Shown piece by piece: positions 27,363 through 36,012 of a stretch of DNA of 64,000 nucleotides (positions within the stretch are counted from its first letter, which is position 1; every line of letters starts with the position of its first letter). Source of the DNA: Rhodobacter sp. NTK016B. Its GTDB lineage: Bacteria; Pseudomonadota; Alphaproteobacteria; Rhodobacterales; Rhodobacteraceae. The notes below the pieces were generated by a model that saw only the letters and a program-made list of their open reading frames with translations, ran no database searches and had not been told where the DNA came from. The stretch spans positions 124,001 to 188,000 of the forward strand of contig NZ_JAFKOK010000007.1 in the NCBI RefSeq assembly GCF_017303295.1, given 5' to 3'. Both the position numbers and the translations under genes were made by a program.

Positions 27363-28278
27363 ACTTGGTCTGCCCTTGCAGACCCTGCGCAACGCGCCCG
27401 ACGCTCTTGAGGGGCGCAGGCTCCGAGGTGGTGTTTTCGAAATCGACCCCGGTCATATCGAGACTGCAGGTCGGTTAGATGACCGACTTCAGATCGAGAT
27501 CGAGGGTCTGAGGGCATCGATTTTCAAGAACGGCCAACGTGTTCCGATCCTAGTGCGCCCACTTGAGAGTGATCGCTACAGCCTGATCTATGGCCGCCGT
27601 CGCCTTGAGGCTTGCAGAGAACTTGGGATCAAGGTCCGCGCAATTGTCACGGAAATGGAGGGCGATCAGGCGCTTCGCGATCAGTTGCTGGAAAACCAGG
27701 AGCGGCGAGATCTGAGCTTTATCGAACGCGCGCTCGTAGCCGCTGCCTTGCTTGATGGAGACCACCTGGGCGAGACAGAGCGCACCAACAAGGGCGTTGC
27801 CGAGGTTCTCAATTTGACCGAGGCTGGGGTTTCGCAGTTGTTAAGCGTTGTCCGCACCGTAGGAGAAGATCTTGTCCTGGCCATTGGTGCGGCACCTGGG
27901 ATCGGCCGACCCCGATGGGAGGAACTCAAGAAGTGTATTGGGGCTGCAGATGTGGACCACGAGCGACTCGCAGCCTTGGCCAATGAAACCAAATCAATCC
28001 ATTCGGGTGGAATTGATGAGAAGTCCGACCGGGCATTTTTGGCAGTCCTTTCTGCGGCAGGGAAAACCGAGCACTCCACTTCCTCGATTCGCTCGCGCAG
28101 CCAGCCTGAAATGGTCATTCCGGGGGTCGGTGCTGCAACCGTCACGACCGGACGCCGTGGCAAGCAACTCAAGCTCGAGTTGAAGTCCGAGGATACTGAA
28201 TTTGTCAGCTGGCTTGAGGGCAATGCCCCGCAGCTGCTTACCGAGCTTCATGAGCGCTGGAAGCGCTCAGAAGACTGA
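27346..28278 (+). CDS. repB: Plasmid partitioning protein RepB (ParB family)
   Basis: 310 residues, normal for RepB. The ParB N-terminal domain (RVPILVRPLESDRYSLIYGRRRLEACRELG) carries the G-R-R-R core, followed by ENQERRDLSFIERA (box II) and an HTH (NKGVAEVLNLTEAGVSQLLSVVR). It binds the centromere-like palindromes, two of which lie just after repC. The gene starts inside the end of repA, the usual coupling in repABC operons. Confidence 0.92.
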   Translation: MARKPKLGLPLQTLRNAPDALEGRRLRGGVFEIDPGHIETAGRLDDRLQIEIEGLRASIFKNGQRVPILVRPLESDRYSLIYGRRRLEACRELGIKVRAIVTEMEGDQALRDQLLENQERRDLSFIERALVAAALLDGDHLGETERTNKGVAEVLNLTEAGVSQLLSVVRTVGEDLVLAIGAAPGIGRPRWEELKKCIGAADVDHERLAALANETKSIHSGGIDEKSDRAFLAVLSAAGKTEHSTSSIRSRSQPEMVIPGVGAATVTTGRRGKQLKLELKSEDTEFVSWLEGNAPQLLTELHERWKRSED

Positions 28279-28320
28279 GGAAGAGCAACCAACAAAAAGG
28301 AGGCACGATACAGGCAAGAA

Positions 28321-28425
28321 TGAAAAAGGCCCCGAGAAGCTAGCTTCACGAGACCTTAATTAGGTTTCGAACGGGACCAGCCCGCTACAAAACTTCAGTT
28401 TTCGCACCTCTGAATGTAGCGATCT
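28321..28425 (-). ncRNA. Probable antisense RNA (ctRNA/inc-alpha) in the repB-repC gap
   Basis: repABC plasmids encode a small counter-transcribed RNA on the minus strand between repB and repC that limits RepC synthesis. Here the minus strand shows a hairpin around the palindrome GAAGCTAGCTTC (28336-28347) followed by CCTTTTT (ending 28323), a terminator-like end. Upstream on that strand is a strong stem-loop: GCTACA (28384-28389) with TGTAGC (28415-28420), and TTCAG (28394-28398) with CTGAA (28410-28414). The limits are approximate, and no promoter was assigned. Confidence 0.55.
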
Positions 28426-28491
28426 GGCCCCTCTCCCGCAAGCGCAAAGCGATTCGCGGGCCACTCAAATTTTGCCTTCGTGAATATTTTC

Positions 28492-29706
28492 ATGGAGTAC
28501 ACACCAATTTCGCCGTTTATGCGGCCAATATCGCACGCCCATCTGCGCGTGATCGAGCGGCCCGAGGCATCTGTTCCAGGCAAGCCCGTCAACAAGTGGG
28601 AGCTCCTCCGCGAGTTGTCCAAGGCGCAGGCAGCCTTTGGGGTTTCCGAGCGCGATCTGACCGTTCTTCAGGGACTTCTCAGCTTCTTTCCGGACGATGC
28701 GCTTGGCGGGAACACCGAAATGGTCGTCTTCCCATCCAACAAGGCGATCTGCGAGCGGCTGAACGGCATGCCTTGCTCGACGATGCGCCGTCACCTCGCC
28801 CGGTTGGTAGACGCAGGCTTGCTCATGCGGCGCGATAGCCCCAACGGGAAGCGGTATGTGCGCAAGCGTGGCGAAGATCGCGTGGCCTTCGGCTTTGATC
28901 TCTCCCCGCTCTATTGCCGGGCAGAGGAGATTGCACGGGCCGCAGAGGCTGTGCGTGAGGCTGAGGACCGTGTGCGGCGACTGAGGGAGGTGGTGAGCCT
29001 CATGCGTCGCGACCTAGCCGCTCTGGCGGAGTTCGGCGAGGAGATCCAGCCCGGGCTTGGCCTATGGGACCAGCTCAGCGATACGGCCGCCCTCACAGCC
29101 CGCGCTCTTCGCCGCAAGCTTTCGCTTGAGGATCTGTCGGCATTTAGGACTGAACTGGAGACTCTCCTTGACCAGGCGCGTAATGTCATTGACGGCCCTG
29201 AAACAGAAGAAATGAACACCAATGATGCCCATTTTGAGCGTCACCATCATAATTCAAATAAAGAATCTATAGATCTTGAACCTGCCTTAGAAAAAGGCGG
29301 GGCGACGGCGGGCAGCGCGCTTGATGTTGAAACGGGTGAGCCTGTGGCTAACGTTGAAGAGCCTGACACGAGGCGGGTGCCGAAAATCCCACTTCACCTG
29401 GTGATTGCTAGCTGTCCCTCGCTCAAGACTTTCTATCAGGGCGACGTTCGACATTGGCACCAGCTTTTCGACGCTGCTTGTCATGTACGGCCGGCCATGG
29501 GGATCAGTGTTTCCGCTTGGGAAGAAGCGCAGCGCTGTATGGGACCAGAGCAAGCCTCGATCGTCGTCGTGGCCATGCTGGAACGTTTTTCCGACATCAG
29601 ATCACCGGGTGGATACTTGCGGGCGCTGACGTCCAAGGCTGCGGCTGGCGAGTTTTCCTGCGGGCCGATGGTCATGGCGCTGATCGGACGGCGAAGTGCG
29701 GCTTAA
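28492..29706 (+). CDS. repC: Plasmid replication initiator RepC
   Basis: 404 residues from ATG 28492 (GTG 28480 is in frame and possible). It has the RepC signature segments: WELLRELSKAQAAFGVSERDLTVL, VVFPSNKAICERLNGM, TMRRHLARLVDAGLLMRRDSPNGKRYVRK and FGFDLSPL. A coiled-coil middle and a C-terminal domain ending SPGGYLRALTSKAAAGEFS follow, as in other RepC proteins. It initiates replication, and in this family the origin usually lies within repC itself. Expression should be limited by the antisense RNA upstream. The stop codon lies inside the first parS-like palindrome. Confidence 0.94.
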   Translation: MEYTPISPFMRPISHAHLRVIERPEASVPGKPVNKWELLRELSKAQAAFGVSERDLTVLQGLLSFFPDDALGGNTEMVVFPSNKAICERLNGMPCSTMRRHLARLVDAGLLMRRDSPNGKRYVRKRGEDRVAFGFDLSPLYCRAEEIARAAEAVREAEDRVRRLREVVSLMRRDLAALAEFGEEIQPGLGLWDQLSDTAALTARALRRKLSLEDLSAFRTELETLLDQARNVIDGPETEEMNTNDAHFERHHHNSNKESIDLEPALEKGGATAGSALDVETGEPVANVEEPDTRRVPKIPLHLVIASCPSLKTFYQGDVRHWHQLFDAACHVRPAMGISVSAWEEAQRCMGPEQASIVVVAMLERFSDIRSPGGYLRALTSKAAAGEFSCGPMVMALIGRRSAA

Positions 29707-29717
29707 CAGCTGTTAAG
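29702..29717. promoter_or_regulatory. parS-like palindrome 1
   Basis: CTTAACAGCTGTTAAG is a perfect 16-bp palindrome that fits the inner part of the repABC parS consensus GTTNNCNGCNGNNAAC; only the outermost base of each arm differs. It includes the stop codon of repC. Probable RepB binding site. Confidence 0.75.
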
Positions 29718-29746
29718 TTTCGACGTCGTCGGTGCTCAGTTGGCCT

Positions 29747-29766
29747 GACTTAACAGCTGTTAAGTC
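29747..29766. promoter_or_regulatory. parS-like palindrome 2
   Basis: GACTTAACAGCTGTTAAGTC is a perfect 20-bp palindrome with the same 16-bp core as the site 47 bp upstream. Two copies in a row directly after repC are typical of a RepB-bound partition site. Confidence 0.75.
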
Positions 29767-29875
29767 GCCTCTTGGCAACCATCCGATCATCGAGAGGGAA
29801 AGGAGTGTTGGTTTGAGGGTGACGGGAAGTGCGATCGGGAGAGTGGCTTCCGGCGCCCGTCGTGGAGAAAATCTG

Positions 29876-31422
29876 ATGACGAAAGCCGTCCAGAAAATCA
29901 CCTTGTCCCCTTCGCGGGATATCCCTTTCGACAAGCTGGTGCTGAGCCAGTCCAACGTGCGGCGCATCAAGGCTGGCGTGTCCGTCGAGGAACTGGCCGA
30001 AGACATCGCCCGCCGCGGCCTCTTGCAGAGTTTGAACGTGCGGCCCGTCTTGGCTGACGATGGTACCGAGACCAGCAAGTTCGAGATCCCAGCCGGGGGC
30101 CGACGGTTCCAAGCATTGTCATTGCTCGTGAAGCAAAAGCGTTTGGCGAAGACGACGCCCATTCCCTGCATCGTACGGGATGCAGCGTCCGCGATCCTCG
30201 CCGAGGACGATTCCCTTGCAAAGCATGCAGCGCGTCGCCCTGCACCTGCTTGATCAGTTCCACGCGTTTGTAGCGCTACGGGACAAGGGTCAGACCCATG
30301 CGGAGATTGCCGCCACCTTCTTAGTGACGCCGCAGATCGTGAAGTAGCGCCTGAAACTCGCTTCCGTCGCCCCTGCCCTGCTTGAGGTCTATGCCGAGGC
30401 TGGCTGGAGCAGCTCATGGCCTTCACCGTGAACCCCGATCACGCGCGTCAGGTCCAGGTCTTGGATGTGATCCATTCATCCTGGAATAAGGAGCCATTCC
30501 AGATCCGGCGCATGCTGACCAAAACCTCGGTCCGGACGTCTTACCGACGCGCGGTCTTTGTGGGCGTTGAGGCCTATGAAGCAGCGGGCCGCACGATGCT
30601 GCATGGACCTGTTCCAAGGCGATGACGGTGGCTGGCTCGAGGACCCTGCCCTGCTCGATCGGCTGGTGACGGAATAACTCAAGGCCGAGGCTGAGACGGT
30701 TGCGGTTGAGGGCTGGAAGTGGATCGAGGTCGCGCTTGACCTGCCCTACGGCTACAGCCACGGCCTGCGGTCCCTGTCCGGTGATCCGGCGCCAACGACG
30801 GATGATGAAGGAGCGGCCCATGCCAAACTGCTCGCCGAGTATCGGGCGCTGGAAGAGGAATGCGCGGGACAGCATGAAATACCCGACGAGATCGACACGC
30901 GGCTTGGCGTGTTGGAAACGGAGATGGAAAAGATCGAGACCCGGCCGTTGATCTTCGATCCGTTGGAAATCGGACGGGCAGGGGCGTTCGTCACGCTCGA
31001 TCGCTAAGGCGCGCTCGCAGTCTATCGCGGGTATGTGCGTCCAGAGGATGAGCCCGTTGAGGAGACCGCGGTCCAGGACGGTGTTGATCCTGCGCTGGCG
31101 GGGCAGGGGGATGAACATGATCTCGCTGATGCCTATGCCAGTGCCGCTCATGTCGGAACTATCATCATGTCGGGTGGCCAGCAGATTGGTGCGGACCTGC
31201 CGGAGGATGAGGATGACGGAGCGCTCAAGCCGCTGCCCGAGCGGCTTGTCATGGAGTTGACGGCCCACCGGACGCTGGCGCTGCGTGACGCGATCGGTCG
31301 TTCGCCGGATGTCGCGCTGACGCTTTTGCTTCTTAAGCTCGTCACCGACACCTTCCGCACCTCTGGGGCGTCGGTCAGCTACCTCGAAGCCTCCGTGCGT
31401 CAGGTCTACATGTCGGCGCAGG
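29876..31422 (+). pseudogene. Second ParB/RepB-like partition protein, decayed and truncated
   Basis: Starts normally at ATG 29876 behind GGAG (MTKAVQKITLSPSRDIPFDK) and keeps the ParB box (ARRGLLQSLNVRP, PAGGRRFQALSLL). It shifts frame at about 30215 (DDSLAKHAARR instead of the expected ENMQR stretch). It then shows in-frame stops at about 30346 (VK-stop-RLKL), 30676 (VTE-stop-LKAEA) and 31006 (DR-stop-GALAVYRG). The readable remainder (VRPEDEPVEETAVQDGVD, ADLPEDEDDGALKPLPERL) belongs to the large ParB-like proteins of alphaproteobacterial mobile-element backbones. It breaks off near 31422, where a different small gene is joined. The functional partition pair here is repAB. Confidence 0.82.
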
Positions 31423-31645
31423 CGAATACATCATGTCCGTGGATGTCACACGCGACAGCGCGACATGGCAGCCGCCAACCAAGAACGCCAAAGAGATCGT
31501 CACTGAAGCACTTCGCGATCTTGCACGCCGGCTCTACCGCCAGCTTGAGATCGAATACGATCACCTCACCTTCGACGAGGTCATCGAGGAAGGGATCATC
31601 GTCAACCAATATACCTTCACCGAAGGAGGGCGGCGATTCGGGTGA
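31423..31645 (+). pseudogene. Truncated small protein, copy 1 (C-terminal part of an 'antitoxin of TA stability system'-type protein)
   Basis: Joined directly to the ParB remnant and reading MSVDVTRDSATWQPPTKNAK to the stop at 31645 (70 codons from ATG 31433). A close copy of the same segment lies at 32925-33278, where more N-terminal sequence is kept, so this is a C-terminal fragment. The full-length family (about 200 residues) is one I recall from alphaproteobacterial element backbones next to ParB, annotated as an antitoxin-like protein; its real function is not established. Confidence 0.5.
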
Positions 31646-31679
31646 GCTGCCACGCTATCTTGCTGGTCGGAGGGGACGG

Positions 31680-32285
31680 TTACCTTGCGAGTGACCGCAC
31701 GAGTGCCACCAAGGGCTCGAAGTCGTGCTGATCGGCGGCTCTGAGTGCTGTGATGTAGGCTGACCGGTGCGCATTTTCGGCGTTCAGCGTTCCACCATCA
31801 GACCAGTCGAGCAAGATATCCGGATCGATCTTCGCCAAGTAGGCGTCCGCCATGATCCGCGCCCAGCGTCCATTACCGTTCGTGAAGGGGTGGATCCAGA
31901 CAAGGCGGTGGTGAAGGCGCGCCGTCGCTTCCAGCGCATCGAAGCTCTTATGGTCACGCCAGTACCGCGCGTCATCGAGACAAGTGCGCAACTCGGTAGA
32001 GATGTGCCAGACCGACACCCCGATGTTCTTGTCGGTCAGACGGAAAACGCCGGCCCAGTCCCAGACTTCCCCGAACAGGCGTTTGTGAATTTCGCGCACT
32101 GTGGCATCTGTCAGGACGTCAAACGATTTTGGGCGTCGGTCGAGCCAGGTAAGGCCTGAGATGATGTTCTCCCCTTCGAGTTCGTTCAGCTCGCTGCGCG
32201 TCGCAATGTGCTTGGCCTTGAGGCCAAGCAACTCGTCGGGCGTCAGGGGGGTGGCGCCGTAAGGTTCGTGAAGCTCGAGCGTCAT
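31680..32285 (-). CDS. mmpB: Mobile mystery protein B (Fic/DOC family)
   Basis: 201 residues with the Fic motif HPFTNGNGRWAR (His132 to Arg143), which binds ATP and transfers AMP to a hydroxyl of a target protein. The N-terminus (GATPLTPDELLGLKAKHIAT) is characteristic of mobile mystery protein B, a Fic protein always paired with an HTH partner. No inhibitory (S/T)xxxE(G/N) helix is obvious in the protein itself. The start overlaps the stop of the HTH gene by 4 nt. It probably works as a toxin-antitoxin-like stability pair on mobile DNA. Confidence 0.88.
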   Translation of the reverse strand: MTLELHEPYGATPLTPDELLGLKAKHIATRSELNELEGENIISGLTWLDRRPKSFDVLTDATVREIHKRLFGEVWDWAGVFRLTDKNIGVSVWHISTELRTCLDDARYWRDHKSFDALEATARLHHRLVWIHPFTNGNGRWARIMADAYLAKIDPDILLDWSDGGTLNAENAHRSAYITALRAADQHDFEPLVALVRSLAR

Positions 32286-32743
32286 TGCCAGAAATCCCGC
32301 CGACCTTCACGGATGATGTCGGCGGCGAGTTCCTCGATCATCTCGGCTTCGCTGCGCAAACCTTCTGTCTGCTCTTCGAGAGCCATATGCGCCCGCGTGC
32401 GCTGGATAATGCGTCGTGCCTTTGCACGGGCTTGGGCCAGAACGATCTCTTCAACGGGGCCTTCGCGCGGGATGATTGCATACACAAGGCGGCCGCCCAT
32501 GGCTTCGGCGATCTTCTCCAGTTGGTTCACGGAGATGGTTCCGGCCTGTTCGTTCTGGATCGCGGCATAGATGTTGTTTCGTGAAATCCCGAGGCGTTCA
32601 GCAAGGGCCGGGGCATTCATCCCAATCGCTTGCTGAAAGGTGGCGATCCAGCCGCCGATCGGCTTTGCAGGCGACTTCGCCAGGCTGGCAGCCTGGTTGA
32701 TCCTCTCTTGGGCCTGTCTTTGCTTCGCTCGAGTAACTGACAT
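32282..32743 (-). CDS. mmpA: Mobile mystery protein A (HTH protein, Fic partner)
   Basis: 153 residues. A Xre-type HTH at about 30-85 (GWIATFQQAIGMNAPALAER, LGISRNNIYAAIQNEQAGTI) is followed by ALGGRLVYAIIP-like sequence (AMGGRLVYAIIPREG) and a charged C-terminal helix, the layout of mobile mystery protein A. It is the first gene of the pair and probably represses the promoter upstream, where ATGCAA/TTGCAT repeats occur at 32810-32831. Confidence 0.88.
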   Translation of the reverse strand: MSVTRAKQRQAQERINQAASLAKSPAKPIGGWIATFQQAIGMNAPALAERLGISRNNIYAAIQNEQAGTISVNQLEKIAEAMGGRLVYAIIPREGPVEEIVLAQARAKARRIIQRTRAHMALEEQTEGLRSEAEMIEELAADIIREGRRDFWQ

Positions 32744-32809
32744 CTGCCAACCTCTGATCTTGCATTTGCGGTCATACCGCCATGCCAGAGTATGGCGTTA
32801 AGACAATTT

Positions 32810-32831
32810 ATGCAATGCTATAGACTTGCAT
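32810..32831. promoter_or_regulatory. Candidate operator upstream of mmpA
   Basis: ATGCAA (32810-32815) and TTGCAT (32826-32831) form an inverted repeat with a 10-bp spacer in an AT-rich stretch 67-88 bp upstream of mmpA. This is a natural place for MmpA autoregulation. Confidence 0.35.
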
Positions 32832-32924
32832 ATATATTGCTTATGATAGGCCTCAACATGGCGGATTGTCCATGCTTGCAACGCTACCGGATTGCAAATC
32901 TGCTGATCCAGCACAGGCCTCAGC

Positions 32925-33278
32925 TAGAAACGCATCCCCAACTACGCTCCACAGGACGCAACCCTGCACGGCATCGCCGACCGGCTGCAGACTATCGAGC
33001 GGCGGAACTTCTATCAGCTCTGCGCCGAAGCCAGCCACCGTGGCTGCTACGCCCACGAGTATACCATGTCCGTGGAGGTCACACGCTATAGCACAACCTG
33101 GCAGCCACCAGCGGATGACGCAGAGGAGATCGTGACCGAGGCGCTGCGCGACCTAGCCCGGTGGCTTTACCGCCAGCTTCAGGTTGAATATGACCACCTC
33201 ACCTCCGACAAAGTCATCGAGGAGGAGATCATCGTTAACGAATACACCTTTACTGAAACTGGGCGACGGCTTGGGTAA
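32925..33278 (+). pseudogene. Truncated small protein, copy 2 (paralog of 31423-31645)
   Basis: Reads in frame from about 32943 (YAPQDATLHGIADRLQTIER, then NFYQLCAEASHRGCYAHEYT) through MSVEVTRYSTTWQPP to the stop at 33278. It shares its last 70 codons with the fragment at 31433-31645 at high identity. The left end is damaged, with a stop at 32925-32927 and scrambled codons, so it lacks its N-terminal half. The mmpAB pair lies exactly between the two copies. Confidence 0.52.
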
Positions 33279-33439
33279 CTGGGTTAATCATGCGGCGGAA
33301 GATACAATCTCTCCGTATCTCGAGGCGGGTTTGAATATTCGCTCTATCAAACCGCCTGAACGGGATCAGCGCCAAATTATTGTAAACGGCATCGTGTCTT
33401 GCGGAAAACCCCGGTAAGTCCTAGAAAGTCGCTGACTTT

Positions 33440-33799
33440 ATGCAGAATTGGTTAATGCCGAGATATCTCTTTTCTCTCTTGCTTGCGATTGCCGTCGCAT
33501 TTTTCGGCGTACTTCCGCATGCGGCAATGGCTGGCGAGATGCAGAAAACGTCGGTGTCTTGTCACAATGAACAAACTGTGGTGAGTGGGCACTCCGATGC
33601 GATGGAGCATTGCGGCGGTCCGGATCATGCAATGCCCGGAGCCTGTGCAATCGCCTGCCTCGGGTCAATTGCAATCTGGTTTACTTCATCGGACGCGGTG
33701 CCTATCGCATTTCGCCCGATTTCGCATCGGGCTGCGGTGTCCCTCGTTTTACGCGGGCGCCCCGGCGATCCGGCCGACCGCCCTCCCAAATCCATTTGA
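33440..33799 (+). CDS. Small secreted Cys/His-rich protein at the head of the copper island
   Basis: 119 residues (an inner ATG at 33455 is also possible). A signal peptide (YLFSLLLAIAVAFFGVLPHAAMAG) is followed by a short mature part with CHNE, HSDAMEHCGGPDHAMPGACAIACLG and a second hydrophobic segment, and ends in a basic PPK tail. The Cys, His and Met spacing suggests periplasmic copper binding. It lies directly before the multicopper oxidase gene on the same strand. I recognise no named family; small proteins of this look are common ahead of copper oxidases. Confidence 0.62.
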   Translation: MQNWLMPRYLFSLLLAIAVAFFGVLPHAAMAGEMQKTSVSCHNEQTVVSGHSDAMEHCGGPDHAMPGACAIACLGSIAIWFTSSDAVPIAFRPISHRAAVSLVLRGRPGDPADRPPKSI

Positions 33800-33855
33800 A
33801 CGGTTGACACGCGGAGCCGTGCTGCGGCTTCTGACCGATGCGCCCCTTTGGGGGC

Positions 33856-35370
33856 ATGATGGATTTATTCAAAATGAGACATGAACTGACACGCCGCGGC
33901 TTTCTGGCTGCATCCGCAGCCTTGTCTGCCACCACCGCCTTACCGCGTTTGGCCTTCGCGCAAACCACACCCCTTACCTTGACTGCACAGACGCGGGTGA
34001 TCGACGTCCGTGGTCGCGCCGCCACCGTCATGGGCCTGACCGATGGAATGGGCAGGCAAGGACTGTTCCTCGACCCCGGTAAAAGATTCCGCGTGGATCT
34101 GACCAATGCTCTGGACGAGGAGACGATCATCCACTGGCATGGTCAGATCCCGCCCAACGCACAGGACGGCGTGCCTAACTTGCCGATGCCGCTTTTGCAG
34201 CCGGGCGAGACGCGCAGCTACGACTATGCGCCGATGCCCGGCACGCACTGGATGCACAGTCATGTGCCGGTGCAGGAGATGAGCCTGCTCGCCGCCCCGC
34301 TGATCGTGCGGCGGCCCGAGGATCTGACTGCTGATAGGCAGGAGGTCGTGATGTTCCTGCACGACTTCGCGTTCCGCCCCGCAGCCGAGGTGCTGGCCGA
34401 GATCACGCAAGGCGCTGCCCATCATGACATGAGCAGCATGGACGCACCGGCACAGAACCTGAGCGGGATGTCGGGCAAGGATCATTCCGGCATCTCCATG
34501 CCCGGAATGACTATGGGCGGGATGGGCGCAGGCGGAATGGTCATGGACCTCAACGACTTTGACTTCGACGCCTATCTCGCCAATGACCGCACGCTCGCCG
34601 ACCCAGAGGTGATTGCGGTCGAACGTGGGGGTCGTGTTCTGTTGCGGGTGATCAATGCCGCTGCAGCAACGTCCTTCTGGATCGACACAGACGGGGTCTC
34701 TGCGCGTCTGGTGGCGGTGGACGGTCACGGTGTTGAGCCGGTGGCGGGCACACGCTTCGGTCTTGCCATGGCGCAGCGTCTTGATCTGGAAATCGACTTG
34801 CCGGACGCGGGCGCCTTCCCGATCCTCGCCCTGCGCGAAGGAGCGAGGGAGCGTACCGGCATCATTCTCGCCACTGCAGGTGCCGAAGTGCGCCGGATCG
34901 ACGATCTGGCCGAAACGGAAAGCAGCGCGTTTGATATCGATCTCGCGCAAGAGGGGCTGCTGCGAGCAGCACGGGCGCAAGGCGCGCCTTCGCTGGCACC
35001 GCACCCGGTGGACCGTTCGCACATGATCATGCTCGGCGGCGCGATGCAGCCTTACCTCTGGACCATCAACGGGCAGACTTGGGGCAGCCACACGCCGATC
35101 ACCGCCAAAACGGGCGAACGGGTGCATCTGACGTTCCACAACATGTCGATGATGGGGCATCCGATGCACCTGCACGGGCATGTGTTCCAGGTGGTGAACG
35201 TCAACGGACGCAGCCTGGACGGTGCGATCCGCGATACGGTCTATGTGCCACCGATGACGATGGTGACGGTCGCACTTGATGTGGGCGAGGCAGCACGCTG
35301 GATGCTGCATTGTCATCACATGCCACATCTGTTCACCGGCATGATGACAGAGTTCGCCGTCTCAGCCTGA
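33856..35370 (+). CDS. Multicopper oxidase (CopA/CueO type), Tat-exported
   Basis: 504 residues. A twin-arginine signal (LTRRGFLAASAAL) leads the protein to the periplasm in folded form. All copper-binding motifs are present: HWHG, HSH (WMHSHV), HPMHLHGH and HCHHMPH. A Met/His-rich loop (MSSMD…SGMSGKDHSGISMPGMTMGGMG) at about 195-235 is typical of enzymes that take up and oxidise Cu(I). It detoxifies Cu(I) using O2. Several ATGs are possible (33838, 33856, 33859, 33874); none has a clear Shine-Dalgarno. Two cytochrome c genes follow. Confidence 0.93.
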   Translation: MMDLFKMRHELTRRGFLAASAALSATTALPRLAFAQTTPLTLTAQTRVIDVRGRAATVMGLTDGMGRQGLFLDPGKRFRVDLTNALDEETIIHWHGQIPPNAQDGVPNLPMPLLQPGETRSYDYAPMPGTHWMHSHVPVQEMSLLAAPLIVRRPEDLTADRQEVVMFLHDFAFRPAAEVLAEITQGAAHHDMSSMDAPAQNLSGMSGKDHSGISMPGMTMGGMGAGGMVMDLNDFDFDAYLANDRTLADPEVIAVERGGRVLLRVINAAAATSFWIDTDGVSARLVAVDGHGVEPVAGTRFGLAMAQRLDLEIDLPDAGAFPILALREGARERTGIILATAGAEVRRIDDLAETESSAFDIDLAQEGLLRAARAQGAPSLAPHPVDRSHMIMLGGAMQPYLWTINGQTWGSHTPITAKTGERVHLTFHNMSMMGHPMHLHGHVFQVVNVNGRSLDGAIRDTVYVPPMTMVTVALDVGEAARWMLHCHHMPHLFTGMMTEFAVSA

Positions 35371-35391
35371 GACGCCCGCTATCGGAGGAGA

Positions 35392-35514
35392 ATGTCCCCC
35401 GGTGGCGAAACAATTTCACAGGCGCGCTTTATCCCGATGGCCAAGTGCCGGAGGCAAGAGTGCTGCACTCACGCCGCAAAGGTCGGCGAAGACAGATTGG
35501 AGATCGTATCATGA
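35392..35514 (+). CDS. Candidate 40-residue protein coupled to the cytochrome c gene
   Basis: ATG 35392 stands behind a strong GGAGGAG and opens a 40-codon frame whose TGA overlaps the ATG of the next gene (ATGA at 35511). It contains a cysteine group (AKCRRQECCTHAAK). Its start signal is better than those of its neighbours. It may be a true small metal-binding peptide or only a translation-coupling leader; no family is recognised. Confidence 0.42.
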   Translation: MSPGGETISQARFIPMAKCRRQECCTHAAKVGEDRLEIVS

Positions 35515-35963
35515 ACAAGGGACTTATAGGCGCACTCGTTGTCGTCATCATGGCCGTGGCCGGCTGGTATTGGACACAAGGCCAGACCACCGAAGAACCA
35601 GTTTCCGCCTCTGCCCCGGACGGCGCGCAGATCGCAGGAGCACCTTTGGCGGATGTCGTCGTGCCCGAGGGGCTTTCGGCCATGGCGCAGCAAGGCGAAA
35701 CTTATTTCAACGCGGTCTGCGCGTCCTGCCATGGCACGAATGCCGCCGGGCAAGACGGCGTCGCACCGCCGCTGGTTCATCAGATCTATGAGCCCGGCCA
35801 CCACGGGGACATGGCGTTCGTTCTGGCGGCGCGGAACGGGGTACGAGCACATCACTGGCCGTTCGGCGACATGCCACCGGTAGAAGAACGGCTTGCGGAT
35901 GGTGAACTGGGTGCAATCGTTGCCTATGTGCGCGAGTTGCAGCGCGCCAACGGGATCAACTGA
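35511..35963 (+). CDS. Membrane-anchored cytochrome c, class I
   Basis: 150 residues. An N-terminal transmembrane anchor (KGLIGALVVVIMAVAGWYW) is followed by a c-type domain with the haem motif CASCH (about 71-75), and a distal Met candidate in FGDMPPVEERL. It probably carries electrons in the periplasm for the copper oxidase pathway or towards a terminal oxidase. It is second in the plus-strand copper unit and partnered by another cytochrome c downstream. Confidence 0.87.
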   Translation: MNKGLIGALVVVIMAVAGWYWTQGQTTEEPVSASAPDGAQIAGAPLADVVVPEGLSAMAQQGETYFNAVCASCHGTNAAGQDGVAPPLVHQIYEPGHHGDMAFVLAARNGVRAHHWPFGDMPPVEERLADGELGAIVAYVRELQRANGIN

Positions 35964-36012
35964 TGGGGCGGAATTCCGGTTCGGCCCATGTTCGCGCATT
36001 CGGCGAACCAGC

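Noticed and set aside
31423-33278. Composite transposon around mmpAB
   Set aside because: The flanking repeats are truncated gene copies without transposase or terminal inverted repeats.
33940-35328. 462-codon His-rich open frame on the minus strand
   Set aside because: Antisense of the multicopper oxidase; His-richness only mirrors the CAT/ATG-rich sense codons.
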